Assembly: GCF_001528665.1 (NCBI RefSeq)
Contig: NZ_BBYJ01000005.1
Coordinates: forward strand, 1-64,000
Direction of reading: 5' to 3'
Length of the DNA: 64,000 bases
Source: Microtetraspora malaysiensis
Lineage (GTDB): Bacteria; Actinomycetota; Actinomycetes; Streptosporangiales; Streptosporangiaceae
Below are positions 17,552 through 26,571 of the stretch, piece by piece (the stretch's first letter is position 1; each line of letters opens with the position of its first letter). A program made the translations under genes and the position numbers. Below the pieces are notes generated by a model. The model was given only the letters and a program-made list of their open reading frames with translations, did no database searches and was not told the origin of the DNA.

Positions 17552-18934
17552 ATGCTGAAATCAATCGCCGTAGCGCTGACCTTGCTGGGTTCGGGCGCGC
17601 ACGCGCCGCAGGCCGCCGATCCGCTCGAATGGAAGCCCTGCCCCGGCGACAAGGTCGGGATGGAATGCGCCGACCTCGAGGTTCCGGTCGACTGGCGGAA
17701 GTCCGACGGCCGCACGATCACGCTGAAACTGGGCCGGCTCAAGGCCACCGGCCGCTCCGAGGGCGCTGTGGTGGTGGCGTACGGCGGGCCGGGCGCGCCG
17801 GGGATCGCCCTCACCCAGTCCCTCGACTGGTGGTCCGGGCTCCGCGAGCGCATGGACATCGTCACGTGGGACACCCGGGGATACGGCGAGCAGTTCGGCG
17901 GCCTCGGCACCGGTCTGCCGTGCACCTGGACCCGGCTCCCGCTGCCGAAGCTCCCCGGGGACGACGCCGAATTCGGGCGGCTCGCCGACGCCAACCGCGG
18001 TTACGCCGAGGCCTGCCGCGCCAAGGACCCCGAGCTCTTCGCCGCCATGAGCTCGGCGGACAACGCCAGGGACATGGAGGCGATCAGGAAGGCGCTCGGC
18101 GGCGCCAAGCTCAACTTCTACGGCGCCTCCTACGCCGGGTTCTACGGGCAGGACTACGCCCGGCTGTTCCCCGGCCAGGTGCGCACGATGGTGCTCGACG
18201 GCACGTGGCACCACAGCACCGGCGACTGGGCCGGCGAGCAGGAGGAGATGGCCAGGAGCAATCAGCAGGCCATCGACCGGTTCTTCGACTGGTGCGCGGC
18301 CGCGGGCAAGTGCCGCGACGTGCCGGGGAAGTGGCGCACGTTGATCGCCAGGGCCGGCCGCGCGCCGATACCGGCCAAGAAGTCCGGCATCGCGTACGAC
18401 GGCAGCGACCTCCAGGCCTTCGCGATCGGTTCCGCCAAGCAGGGCGCCGAGGCGTGGCCGAAGCTGGCGCGCGACATCCGCGCGGCCGCCGCCGGTGACG
18501 CCTCCGGTTTCGTCCCCGAGCGCGGCCTTCGCTATCCCGACCAGTCGACCGGCGTCACCGAATGCCTCGACTGGCCCCGTCCCTCCGGCCGCGCCGAACT
18601 GGAGCCGCTGGTCGCCCGGCTGCGCAAGGTCGCCCCCGACGCCGGAGCCGCCAACACCCTGGCGACCGGGAGTCTCGGCTGCGTCGGCTGGCCGGTCCCG
18701 GTCAGCAACCCGCCCACCCCGCTGCCGAAGGGGCTGCCGCCGATGCTCGGCGCGGGCGCGTGGGGCGAGTCGGACGCCGTCCAGCGGGTGCTCGCGCAGG
18801 TGCCGGGCAGTGTCACCGTCCGCCACGAGGGTCCCGGCCACACCCTCTACGGTGTCAACGCCTGCGCCCGCGCCCACATCAACCGCTATTTCACCGATGG
18901 TGTTCTGCCCACAGCGGCCACGGTGACGTGCTGA
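17552..18934 (+). CDS. Secreted S33-type alpha/beta-hydrolase (tripeptidyl-aminopeptidase-like)
   Basis: The 460-residue product starts MLKSIAVALTLLGSGAHAPQ, a short signal peptide, then DPLEWKPCPGDKVGMECADL, the typical mature start of this peptidase group. The oxyanion region is AYGGPGAPG, the nucleophile S193 in YGASYAG, and the C-terminal His lies in RHEGPGHTLYG after a TAP-like domain with paired Cys residues. It is related to the peptidase at 2660-4153 but clearly diverged, and lacks that gene's promoter. The ATG at 17552 was chosen at the signal peptide; upstream in-frame codons have no export signal. Confidence 0.88.
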   Translation: MLKSIAVALTLLGSGAHAPQAADPLEWKPCPGDKVGMECADLEVPVDWRKSDGRTITLKLGRLKATGRSEGAVVVAYGGPGAPGIALTQSLDWWSGLRERMDIVTWDTRGYGEQFGGLGTGLPCTWTRLPLPKLPGDDAEFGRLADANRGYAEACRAKDPELFAAMSSADNARDMEAIRKALGGAKLNFYGASYAGFYGQDYARLFPGQVRTMVLDGTWHHSTGDWAGEQEEMARSNQQAIDRFFDWCAAAGKCRDVPGKWRTLIARAGRAPIPAKKSGIAYDGSDLQAFAIGSAKQGAEAWPKLARDIRAAAAGDASGFVPERGLRYPDQSTGVTECLDWPRPSGRAELEPLVARLRKVAPDAGAANTLATGSLGCVGWPVPVSNPPTPLPKGLPPMLGAGAWGESDAVQRVLAQVPGSVTVRHEGPGHTLYGVNACARAHINRYFTDGVLPTAATVTC

Positions 18935-19000
18935 CGGAGAACGCCTGGGGCATCCGCCCCGGCATCGCGCGCGGCAGGGCGGGCGAGGGGGCTGAGGTCC

Positions 19001-19447
19001 TCATGGGGAGACGAACCTGCGCAGCAGGTGCCGGAGGTGGTCCTGCTCTTCCGCGGTCAGGTGAGCCAGCAGCTCGCCGTTGACGCGCATGGCGACCGCC
19101 TCCGCGTGGGCGAACAGCTCCCGGCCCGCGTCGGTGATCTCCACCGCGTAGGCGCGCCGGTCACCTGCGGCGGGCCGGCGTACTGCGAGGCCCCGGGCCT
19201 CGAGATCGTCGACCGTCCGTACGATCGACGATTTGTCGCTCCCGGTGAGCGCGCCGATCTTGCGCTGGTTGACCGGCCCGTGGCGGACCAGGTTGAGCAG
19301 CACGCCGAAGTGGCGGCCCTCGATGCCGAGCGGGACCAATCCCTCGGAGAACGCCGCGGACGCGCGCTGCCCGGCGAGCCGCAGCAGTGGCCCGAGGCTG
19401 TAGTCGCGTCCGGCCGGTGGAGGGCTCGGGCTGTTTTCAGCGTTCAT
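19001..19447 (-). CDS. MarR-family transcriptional regulator
   Basis: This 148-residue winged-helix protein has the MarR layout: dimerisation helix (SLGPLLRLAGQRASAAF), HTH (GPVNQRKIGALTGSDKSSIV, RTVDDLEARGLAVRR) and wing DRRAYAVEITDAG. The start follows GGGGAGGCG. It diverges from a membrane protein/multicopper oxidase operon. A perfect 11-4-11 palindrome lies in the 71-base gap and overlaps its own promoter (TACACT -10-like box), so it probably represses itself and the operon in response to a ligand or oxidant. Confidence 0.92.
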   Translation of the reverse strand: MNAENSPSPPPAGRDYSLGPLLRLAGQRASAAFSEGLVPLGIEGRHFGVLLNLVRHGPVNQRKIGALTGSDKSSIVRTVDDLEARGLAVRRPAAGDRRAYAVEITDAGRELFAHAEAVAMRVNGELLAHLTAEEQDHLRHLLRRFVSP

Positions 19448-19471
19448 CGCCTCCCCAGTGTAGGGTAGTCA

Positions 19472-19497
19472 GAGATAGTCTCATCTGAGACTATCTC
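19472..19497. promoter_or_regulatory. Perfect 26-bp palindromic MarR operator
   Basis: Arms GAGATAGTCTC (19472-19482) and GAGACTATCTC (19487-19497) around ATCT. It sits midway between the divergent marR and membrane-protein genes, within reach of both promoters. Confidence 0.75.
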
Positions 19498-19518
19498 GCC
19501 TCGCCCATTTGAGGATCG

Positions 19519-19959
19519 ATGACGACTTCCCCCTTACTTGCCGAGACCGGTGATGGCCAGGTCCGCCGGGCACGACGTTGGGTTCGGTGGCCCTTCCGGG
19601 GCGCGATGACGGTGGCCGCGGTGTTGCTGTTCGACCAGGCGGTGTTCGCCGGGCAGTTCCTGTCGGGTACATTCGCCGCGCTCCACACGCACCGGGAGAA
19701 CGCCACTGCGGCCGGCATCGCCGTGCTCGTCGCCGCGGTGGCCGCGATACCCATCAGATGGCCGGGCGGCGGGCCGTTCTGGCCGGTGCTCGCGTGCCTT
19801 GCGCTGTTCGGGTTGGTCGCCCTGCAGATCGTGCTCGGCTTCGCGCGCATGCTCACCGTGCACATTCCGCTCGGCGTCTCGATCATCTTTCTGGCCGTCG
19901 TCCTCGTCCACTGGGCCTGGCGTCGGCCCCGCTCGGCGGAGGGCGGCGGGCGGGCATGA
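19519..19959 (+). CDS. Four-span membrane protein upstream of a multicopper oxidase
   Basis: The 146-residue protein has four hydrophobic segments (about residues 30-50, 65-85, 92-112, 116-134) with His residues in or near helices (ALHTHRENA, MLTVHIPLG, LVHWAWRR), so heme b or copper binding is conceivable but unproved. I do not recognise a named family with certainty. It starts after GAGGATCG and its TGA overlaps the oxidase ATG. Its position suggests it delivers electrons or serves as membrane partner of the exported oxidase (inference). Confidence 0.78.
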   Translation: MTTSPLLAETGDGQVRRARRWVRWPFRGAMTVAAVLLFDQAVFAGQFLSGTFAALHTHRENATAAGIAVLVAAVAAIPIRWPGGGPFWPVLACLALFGLVALQIVLGFARMLTVHIPLGVSIIFLAVVLVHWAWRRPRSAEGGGRA

Positions 19960-21509
19960 AGGCGATGAACAGACGGAACTTCTTCGGTGTGCTGGGCGGT
20001 GCGGCGGTGGCGGCGGGCGTCGGGGTGCCGCTGCTGTCGGGCATACACGGGTCGACCTCGACCGGCACTCTGCTGCTGAGCCGGGCCCCGCTCCCGGCCC
20101 GGTTTCGCCTGCCCCTCGCCGTCCCGCCGGTGCTGACGCCGGTGCGCAGCGACGCAGCCGGCGACCACTACGAGGTGGTACAGCGAGCGGCCGACGTCGA
20201 GCTGATCCCGGGCCTACGGACCCGGATCTGGGGGTACAACGGCATCTTCCCGGGTCCGACGATCGTGTCGCGCAGCGGCCGGCCCACGGTCGTGCGGCAC
20301 CGTAACGAGCTGCCGGCGCCGGTCGTCGTCCACCTGCACGGCGGCCGGACGCCCTCGTCCGAGGACGGCTACCCGACCGACCTGCTGATGCCCGTCGCCG
20401 TCGCTCCTGGCCAGGGACACCACCATGACATGGCCGGGGCCGTCACCATCGGGGAGCGCGACTACCGCTATCCGCTGGAGCAGCGCGCCGCCACCCTCTG
20501 GTACCACGACCATCGGATGGACTTCACCGGTCCCAGCGTCTGGCGCGGGCTCGCCGGCTTCCATCTCGTGCACGACGACGAGGAGGACGCGCTGCCGCTG
20601 CCCCGGGGCGAGCGCGACCTGCCGTTGATGATCGCCGACCGGTCGTTCGCCGAGGACGGCTCGCTGCTGTACCCGAGTCTCGACCCCACCCTGACCACGC
20701 CGGGAGTGATGGACGCCTACAGCCCTGGAGTGCTCGGCGACGTCATCCTCGTCAACGGTGTGCCCTGGCCGCTCGCCGAGGTCTCCGCGGCCCGTCACCG
20801 GCTGCGGCTGCTCAACGCCTCCAACGCCCGGCGCTACCGGCTCGCCCTGGACCCGCCCCCACCGGGTGGCGGCGGGCTCGTCCAGATCGGCACCGACGCC
20901 GGGCTGCTGGAGCGTCCGCTACGGCATGACGCCATCGAGATGGCGCCCGCCCAGCGGTACGACGTGGTGGTCGACTTCGGCGCCTACCGCGTCGGCCAGG
21001 AGGTCACGCTGGTCAACGAGTTCGGCAGCGGCCCGACGGCACAGGTCATGCGGTTCCGCGTCGCCCGTGCGGCCCACGACGACAGCCGCGTGCCGGACCG
21101 GCTCTCACGGATCGTTCCGCTGGACCGCGCCGATGCCGTGGTCACCCGCACCCTGCGCTTCCGGCACGACACGATGCACGGCATGACCGGCTGGACGATC
21201 AACGGCCTCCCGTTCGGCCCCGACGTCGTCCATGCCCGTGCCCGGCTCGGCACGGTCGAGGTCTGGCGGCTCATCACCGACTTCCATCACCCGATCCACC
21301 TGCACCTGGCGCCGTTCCAGGTGCTCTCGCGCGGCAACGGCGGGCCCGGTGCCTACGACCTGGGCTGGAAGGACACCCTCGACCTGCGGCCGGCCGAACA
21401 GGCCGAGATCATCGTTCGCTTCGACGGCTACCCAGGTCGCTACGTCTTCCACTGTCACAACCTGGAACACGAGGACATGGCCATGATGGGCAATCTCCTG
21501 GTGGCCTGA
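19956..21509 (+). CDS. Tat-exported multicopper oxidase
   Basis: The 517-residue protein opens with MNRRNFFGVLGGAAVAAGVG, a twin-arginine signal. The four copper motifs are present: HLHGGRTP (about 126), LWYHDHRMD (about 183), HPIHLHLAPF (about 445) and FHCHNLEHEDMAMM (about 499), including the type 1 Cys and a distal Met. This matches three-domain laccase/CotA/bilirubin-oxidase-like enzymes that oxidise phenols or metal ions outside the membrane. It overlaps the preceding membrane-protein gene (ATGA), giving a two-gene operon under the divergent MarR gene. Confidence 0.93.
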   Translation: MKAMNRRNFFGVLGGAAVAAGVGVPLLSGIHGSTSTGTLLLSRAPLPARFRLPLAVPPVLTPVRSDAAGDHYEVVQRAADVELIPGLRTRIWGYNGIFPGPTIVSRSGRPTVVRHRNELPAPVVVHLHGGRTPSSEDGYPTDLLMPVAVAPGQGHHHDMAGAVTIGERDYRYPLEQRAATLWYHDHRMDFTGPSVWRGLAGFHLVHDDEEDALPLPRGERDLPLMIADRSFAEDGSLLYPSLDPTLTTPGVMDAYSPGVLGDVILVNGVPWPLAEVSAARHRLRLLNASNARRYRLALDPPPPGGGGLVQIGTDAGLLERPLRHDAIEMAPAQRYDVVVDFGAYRVGQEVTLVNEFGSGPTAQVMRFRVARAAHDDSRVPDRLSRIVPLDRADAVVTRTLRFRHDTMHGMTGWTINGLPFGPDVVHARARLGTVEVWRLITDFHHPIHLHLAPFQVLSRGNGGPGAYDLGWKDTLDLRPAEQAEIIVRFDGYPGRYVFHCHNLEHEDMAMMGNLLVA

Positions 21510-21810
21510 GGGGACTGGACAAATATCCGCATCCTGGTCGCACCCATTCTCGTGTCGGGCCCGGCTTCGACAATGTGGGGCGCGCCGGCCGTGATCGGCG
21601 CCCGTGACGCCCCGGCAGTGATCTACATTGTAAAGGGCGGCGCCGGTTTTCTTGTTCCGCTCGGGTCGGCTTCGGTGGCGGGGGCGGCGTTGGCGGCAGT
21701 GGTCATTTGCCCAGGCCTGGGGCGGTATTCGCCTGTGTGGGGCCGAATCCGCGGTGGGATGGGAGATCGCGGAGGCCGCATGAAGTTTTCTTTTAGGACA
21801 CGTCCAAGTC
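21510..21810. other. Intergenic region with an out-of-frame ribosome site and ATG
   Basis: No conserved gene is evident. At 21771-21775 GGAGG precedes ATG 21780, which reads MKFSFRTRPSLETCNQNAIE in a frame one base off that of the downstream secreted enzyme. The 21780-21850 stretch is unusually AT-rich for this window. Confidence 0.4.
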
Positions 21811-24800
21811 TTGAAACTTGTAACCAGAACGCGATTGAGTTCGCTCGTGTCACAACGTCATCAAAGTCACCACCCCCGCTTGCTGGCCGTGGCCCTCCTC
21901 GCCCCGCTGCTCGCGTTCGGCGCGACCGCCGGGCCCGCCACGGCCGACGCGCAACCCCCACAGCCACAGCACCCCCTCGTCGAGGACGCCGCCCCCGCGT
22001 CCTCGTATCCGGCCGCCTCCACGCTGCTGGCCACCCCCGGCACGCAGCGGCTGGAGACGGCGAAGCAGACCCGGCCGGTCGCGCCGGGTGTCACGCTCTC
22101 CTCGTTCGACCGCTACGACGCGGCCGGCTGGTTACGCGCCGACGCGATCACCGCCGACCTCACCGGCGGCGCGAGCGCCGGCTACGTCTTCTCCGGGGAG
22201 GTGTCGAAGACCGAGCCGCTGTCCGGGCCGGTGAAGCGCGGCCGCGCCATCGCCGCCGTCAACGGCGACTTCTTCGACATCAACAACTCGGGGGCGGCCC
22301 AGGGCGTCGGCGTCCGCGACGGGGAGCTCGTCCAGTCCCCGGTCGCCGGCCACGGCAACGCGGTCGCGCTCACGCCCGACGGCGTCGGGCGCGTGCTGCA
22401 GATGCGGTTCGACGGCAGCGCCACCCCGGCGGGCGGCGAACCGATCACCCTGACCCAGTTCAACCAGCTCATCCAGGCCGGCGGCGTCGGCGTGTTCACC
22501 CCGCTCTGGGGCTCCTACGATCGCGGCCGCGCGGTCGCGGGCGCCGCCGCGGTCACCGAGGTCGTGCTCCGCGACGGCGCCGTCGCCGAGGTACGCTCCG
22601 CCGCCGGCGGCGGCCCCATCCCGGCGGGCACGACGATCCTCCTCGGCCGCGAGGCCGGGGCGGCGGCCCTCGCCCGGCTGAAGCCGGGCGACCGCGTCGA
22701 CGTGGCGTACCAGCCGAAGGCCTCCGACGGCGGCGCCGTCAAGACCGCGGTCGGCGGCGGTGACATCCTCGTCAAGGACGGTGCCGCCCAGGTCTCCTCC
22801 GACAACGCCGCCCACCCGCGCACCGCCGTCGGCTTCTCCGCCGACGGCCGCACGATGTACATGCTGACCGTCGACGGCCGCCAGGCCGACAGCCGGGGCG
22901 TCACCCTCACCGAACTCGGAGCCATGATGGCCGAGCTCGGCGCGCACAACGCGATCAACCTCGACGGCGGCGGCTCCTCCACGATGCTCGCCCGCAAGCC
23001 CGGCTCCGCCGACGCCCGCGTGGAGAACAGCCCCTCCGACGGCGAGGAGCGACACGTCCCCAACGGCCTGGCCCTCTACGCCCCCGCCGGCAGCGGCAAG
23101 CTCAAGGGCTTCTGGGTCGAGACGGCCGCCGACCCGGTGAAGGCGCCGGGCACCGGTCCGACCGCGGGCGGGAGCACCGACCGGGTCTTCCCCGGGCTCA
23201 CCCGCAAGCTCACCGCCGACGGCTACGACGAGACGTACGGCCCGGTGGCCGGCGCGCCCTCGTGGCGGGCCACACCGGCCGTGCACGGGCAGGTCGGCCG
23301 CGACGGCGTCTTCCACGCCTCGACGCCCGGCCAGACGACCGTCACCGCCTCGCGCGGCGGCGTCAAGGGCACGATCGAGCTCACCGTCCTGCAGCCCCTC
23401 GAACGGCTGGGCGCCACGGCCGACCTGGTCGGCCTCGGCGGCGCGGACGACGCGGGCGTCTTCGGCGTGGTGGGTTACGACCGCAACGGCAACTCCGCTC
23501 CCATCGAGCCCGGCGACCTGCGCCTCGACTACGACACGACCCTGTTCGACGTCGCCCCCGCCGAGCACGGTCTGTTCACGGTGACGTCGAAGAAGGCGAC
23601 CGGCTCGGGCACGATCACCGTCACGGCCGGCAAGGTGACCACCGCGGTGCCGGTGACGATCGGCTACCAGGACGTCTCGGTCGCCGACTTCGAGGACGCC
23701 GCGTCCTGGACGTTCTCCGCGGCGCGCGCCACCGGATCGCTGTCGCCGACGCCGGGTCAGAGCGGCGGCGGGCTACGGCTCGCGTACGACTTCACCCAGT
23801 CGACCGCCACGCGGGCGGCCTACGCCAGCCCACCCCGGGAGATCACCGTGGAGGGGCAGCCGCAGGCGTTCGGGATGTGGATCAGCTCCTCCGGGCACGG
23901 GGAGTGGCCGAGCCTGGAGTTCTACGACGCCCAGGGGCAGTCGCAGATCCTGCGCGGCCCCTACCTCACCTGGACCGGCTGGAAGTACGTCGAGTTCGCC
24001 GTCCCGCCCGGGGTGAACTACCCGCTGAAGCTCCGGCGCTTCTACGTCGCGGAGACCAGGGCCGACACGCTGTACAACGGCGAGATCGCCATCGACGGGC
24101 TGGTCGCCAAGGTGCCGCCGCAGGTGAGCGCCCCGGCCGCCGTCAAGGTGACCGACCCGGTCGTCCGTACCGGCACCGAGGTGGCCGGCATGCCGTGGCG
24201 GTTCGCGGTCATGTCCGACGGCCAGTTCGTGGCGCGCGACCCCGGCAGCGACATCGTCGCCAACGTCCGCCGCACCCTGCGGGAGATCAAGGCGGCCAAG
24301 CCCGAATTCCTGATCATCGACGGCGACCTCGTCGACGAGGCGTCCCCCGAGGACTTCGCGCTGGCCAAGCGCATCCTGGACGAGGAACTCGGCGGCGAGC
24401 TGCCGTTCCACTACGTGCCCGGCAACCACGAGGTGATGGGCGGAAAGATCGACAACTTCAAGGCGGTCTTCGGCGACACCTACGGCACGTTCGACCACAA
24501 GGGCACCCGCTTCATCACCCTCGACACCTCGCGGCTGAACCTGCTCGGCGGAGGGTTCGAACAGGTGGCCATGCTCAGGAAGCAGCTCGACGCGGCCGCG
24601 AAGGACCCCGCGATCGGGTCGGTGGCCGTGCTGTTCCACGTGCCTCCGCGCGACCCCACGCCCGGCAAGGGCAGCCAGCTCGGCGACCGCAAGGAGGCCG
24701 CGCTGGTCGAGGGCTGGCTGGCCGACTTCCAGCGCACCACCGGCAAGGGAGCGGCCTACATCGGTGGTCACGTCGGGACGTTCCACGCCTCGCACGTCGA

Positions 24801-25290
24801 CGCCGTGCCGTACTTCATCAACGGCAACTCCGGCAAGAACCCGGCCACGGCGGCCGACGACGGAGGGTTCACCGGCTGGTCGCTGTGGGGCGTCGACCCG
24901 GTGACGGCGAAGGAGGCCGAGCACGTCCGGCGCAACTGGTTCGTGGACGCGCCGACCTGGATCGGCACGCAGGTCCGCCCGCACGTGGACGAGCTGACCC
25001 TCACCGCGCCCGCTTCCATGAAGGTCGGCGAGTCCGGCCGCGTGTCGGCCACCCTGACGCAGGACGGCCGTACGGTGCCCGCCGCCTATCCGGCCTCGGC
25101 CGACTGGTCCGGCTCCCCGAACCTGCACGTCGGCGATCGCGCCGGCGCCAAGCCGTGGCACGTCGCGGTGCTGGACCCGGAGACCGGGACCATCACGGCG
25201 CTGCGCCCGGGGCAGGTCGTGGTCGCCGTCACCGTGAACGGCGTCACCCGCCAGGCAACGGTCGCGCTGGCCGCCCGCGCGGCCGCCTGA
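21811..25290 (+). CDS. Secreted phosphodiester glycosidase-metallophosphoesterase multidomain protein
   Basis: About 1150 residues. After a signal peptide (HHPRLLAVALLAPLLAFGAT) comes a NAGPA-type phosphodiester glycosidase domain: AIAAVNGDFFDINNSGAAQG, TAVGFSADGRTMYMLTVDGR and NAINLDGGGSSTML. Then follow Ig-like (BIG_2) segments, a carbohydrate-binding-like beta domain (TWTGWKYVEFAVPPGVNYPL) and a calcineurin-type phosphoesterase (about 785-1040) with IIDGDLVDE, VPGNHEV and YIGGHVGTFH. A final Ig-like module ends the protein. Known homologues hydrolyse sugar-phosphodiesters; wall polymers such as teichoic acids are a plausible target (inference). Start uncertain: TTG 21811, GTG 21847, or a frameshifted ATG 21780 with the only good ribosome site. 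Confidence 0.88.
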   Translation: MKLVTRTRLSSLVSQRHQSHHPRLLAVALLAPLLAFGATAGPATADAQPPQPQHPLVEDAAPASSYPAASTLLATPGTQRLETAKQTRPVAPGVTLSSFDRYDAAGWLRADAITADLTGGASAGYVFSGEVSKTEPLSGPVKRGRAIAAVNGDFFDINNSGAAQGVGVRDGELVQSPVAGHGNAVALTPDGVGRVLQMRFDGSATPAGGEPITLTQFNQLIQAGGVGVFTPLWGSYDRGRAVAGAAAVTEVVLRDGAVAEVRSAAGGGPIPAGTTILLGREAGAAALARLKPGDRVDVAYQPKASDGGAVKTAVGGGDILVKDGAAQVSSDNAAHPRTAVGFSADGRTMYMLTVDGRQADSRGVTLTELGAMMAELGAHNAINLDGGGSSTMLARKPGSADARVENSPSDGEERHVPNGLALYAPAGSGKLKGFWVETAADPVKAPGTGPTAGGSTDRVFPGLTRKLTADGYDETYGPVAGAPSWRATPAVHGQVGRDGVFHASTPGQTTVTASRGGVKGTIELTVLQPLERLGATADLVGLGGADDAGVFGVVGYDRNGNSAPIEPGDLRLDYDTTLFDVAPAEHGLFTVTSKKATGSGTITVTAGKVTTAVPVTIGYQDVSVADFEDAASWTFSAARATGSLSPTPGQSGGGLRLAYDFTQSTATRAAYASPPREITVEGQPQAFGMWISSSGHGEWPSLEFYDAQGQSQILRGPYLTWTGWKYVEFAVPPGVNYPLKLRRFYVAETRADTLYNGEIAIDGLVAKVPPQVSAPAAVKVTDPVVRTGTEVAGMPWRFAVMSDGQFVARDPGSDIVANVRRTLREIKAAKPEFLIIDGDLVDEASPEDFALAKRILDEELGGELPFHYVPGNHEVMGGKIDNFKAVFGDTYGTFDHKGTRFITLDTSRLNLLGGGFEQVAMLRKQLDAAAKDPAIGSVAVLFHVPPRDPTPGKGSQLGDRKEAALVEGWLADFQRTTGKGAAYIGGHVGTFHASHVDAVPYFINGNSGKNPATAADDGGFTGWSLWGVDPVTAKEAEHVRRNWFVDAPTWIGTQVRPHVDELTLTAPASMKVGESGRVSATLTQDGRTVPAAYPASADWSGSPNLHVGDRAGAKPWHVAVLDPETGTITALRPGQVVVAVTVNGVTRQATVALAARAAA

Positions 25291-25305
25291 CCCGCGCCCC
25301 CAAAC

Positions 25306-25348
25306 GGGCCCTCCCGCGGTACGGCGTCGCCGCGCCGCGGGAGGGCCC
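25306..25348 (+). terminator. Perfect 14-bp stem terminator
   Basis: GGGCCCTCCCGCGG (25306-25319) pairs with 25335-25348 around a 15-base loop, 15 bases after the stop of the secreted enzyme. Confidence 0.7.
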
Positions 25349-25458
25349 GCGTACGCCGGACGGCCGACGCCGGGAACACGGCGGCGTGTTGACCTTCCCC
25401 CTGGGTGAAGCAGCAGCATCGTCCGTACCGGCCACGGCGGCCGGGACGAGGAGGAGCG

Positions 25459-26571
25459 GTGCGGCTGCTGACAATCGGGGCGTTCGCTCGGGCAGCCCGG
25501 CTGTCGCCGAAGGCGTTGCGGCTGTATGACGAACTCGGGTTGCTGCGCCCGGCCGCGGTGGACGGAGAGTCCGGATACCGGTTCTACGATCCGGCGCAGC
25601 TGGAGCGGGCCCGGCTGATCGCCTGGCTGCGGCGGCTGGGCATGCCGTTGGCCCGCATCCGGCAGGTGTGCGACCTGCCGGCGAGCGCGGCGGCCGAAGA
25701 GATCGCCCGCTACTGGGAGCAGGTGCTGGCCGAGACCGCCGCCCGCGGGCAGTTGGCCACGTTCCTCGTCGACTACCTGTCGGGAAGAGGAAGCACCGTG
25801 GAAGAGACGGCGACCGTACTGGGGATTCGCTACGCCGCCCGGTCAGAGTCGGGACTGGTGCGCACGAGCAACGAAGACACCGCGTACGCCGGCCCCCGGC
25901 TGCTGGCGGTGGCCGACGGGGTCCGCGGCCCGGCCGGGGACCTCGCGAGCGCGGCGGCCGTCGACGCGCTCAAACCGCTGGAGACCATGGCCGTCCCGGC
26001 CGAGGACCTGCTGGGCGCTCTCTCCGACGCGGTCGGCGAAGCCGACCGGATGATCGGGGAAATCGCCGCGTCGACACCGTCGGGTGAGGCGGTCACCACG
26101 TTGACCGCACTGCTGTGGTCGGGTTCCCGGCTGGCGCTGGTGCACATCGGTGACACCCGGGCCTACCTCGTACGGGACGGGGAACTGTTCCAGATCACCC
26201 ATGACCACACTTACGTCCAGTCGTTGGTCGACGAGGGCCGGCTGACCGAGGAGGAAGCGGCCTCGCATCCGCGACGCTCGCTGCTCGCGCGAGCGCTGAC
26301 CGGTACCGGCGGGGCCCGGCCGCACCTGTCGCTGCACGAGGCCGCGGCCGGTGACCGGTACCTGCTGTGTTCCGACGGCCTGTCCGCCGTCGTCCCCGCC
26401 GGATCGCTGCGCGAGGTGCTGACCGGGCCCGCCGCACCCCAGCACGTGCTCGACGAACTGGTCGCGCGGGCGTACGCCGCGGGCGCCCCCGACAACATCG
26501 CCTGCGTCGTCGCCGACGTGGTGAGCCTGGAGGCGCCGGCCGCGGCCAGGCCCGCGGGCACCGGGCGGTGA
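25459..26571 (+). CDS. MerR-type regulator fused to a PP2C serine/threonine phosphatase
   Basis: The 370-residue protein starts at GTG 25459 after GAGGAG. Residues 1-70 are a MerR winged helix (LLTIGAFARAARLSPKALRL, YDELGLL, GYRFYDPAQLERARLIAWLR), followed by a dimerisation helix to about 115. From about 120 there is a PP2C domain: ARSESGLVRTSNEDTAYAGP, LLAVADGVRGP, HIGDTRAYLVRDGEL, ITHDHTYVQSLVDEG and GAPDNIACVVADV, so the metal-binding Asp residues are kept. One polypeptide thus joins promoter binding to dephosphorylation of Ser/Thr. It overlaps the MFS gene by GTGA. Fusions of this type exist in actinobacteria, but their targets are little known. Confidence 0.9.
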   Translation: MRLLTIGAFARAARLSPKALRLYDELGLLRPAAVDGESGYRFYDPAQLERARLIAWLRRLGMPLARIRQVCDLPASAAAEEIARYWEQVLAETAARGQLATFLVDYLSGRGSTVEETATVLGIRYAARSESGLVRTSNEDTAYAGPRLLAVADGVRGPAGDLASAAAVDALKPLETMAVPAEDLLGALSDAVGEADRMIGEIAASTPSGEAVTTLTALLWSGSRLALVHIGDTRAYLVRDGELFQITHDHTYVQSLVDEGRLTEEEAASHPRRSLLARALTGTGGARPHLSLHEAAAGDRYLLCSDGLSAVVPAGSLREVLTGPAAPQHVLDELVARAYAAGAPDNIACVVADVVSLEAPAAARPAGTGR

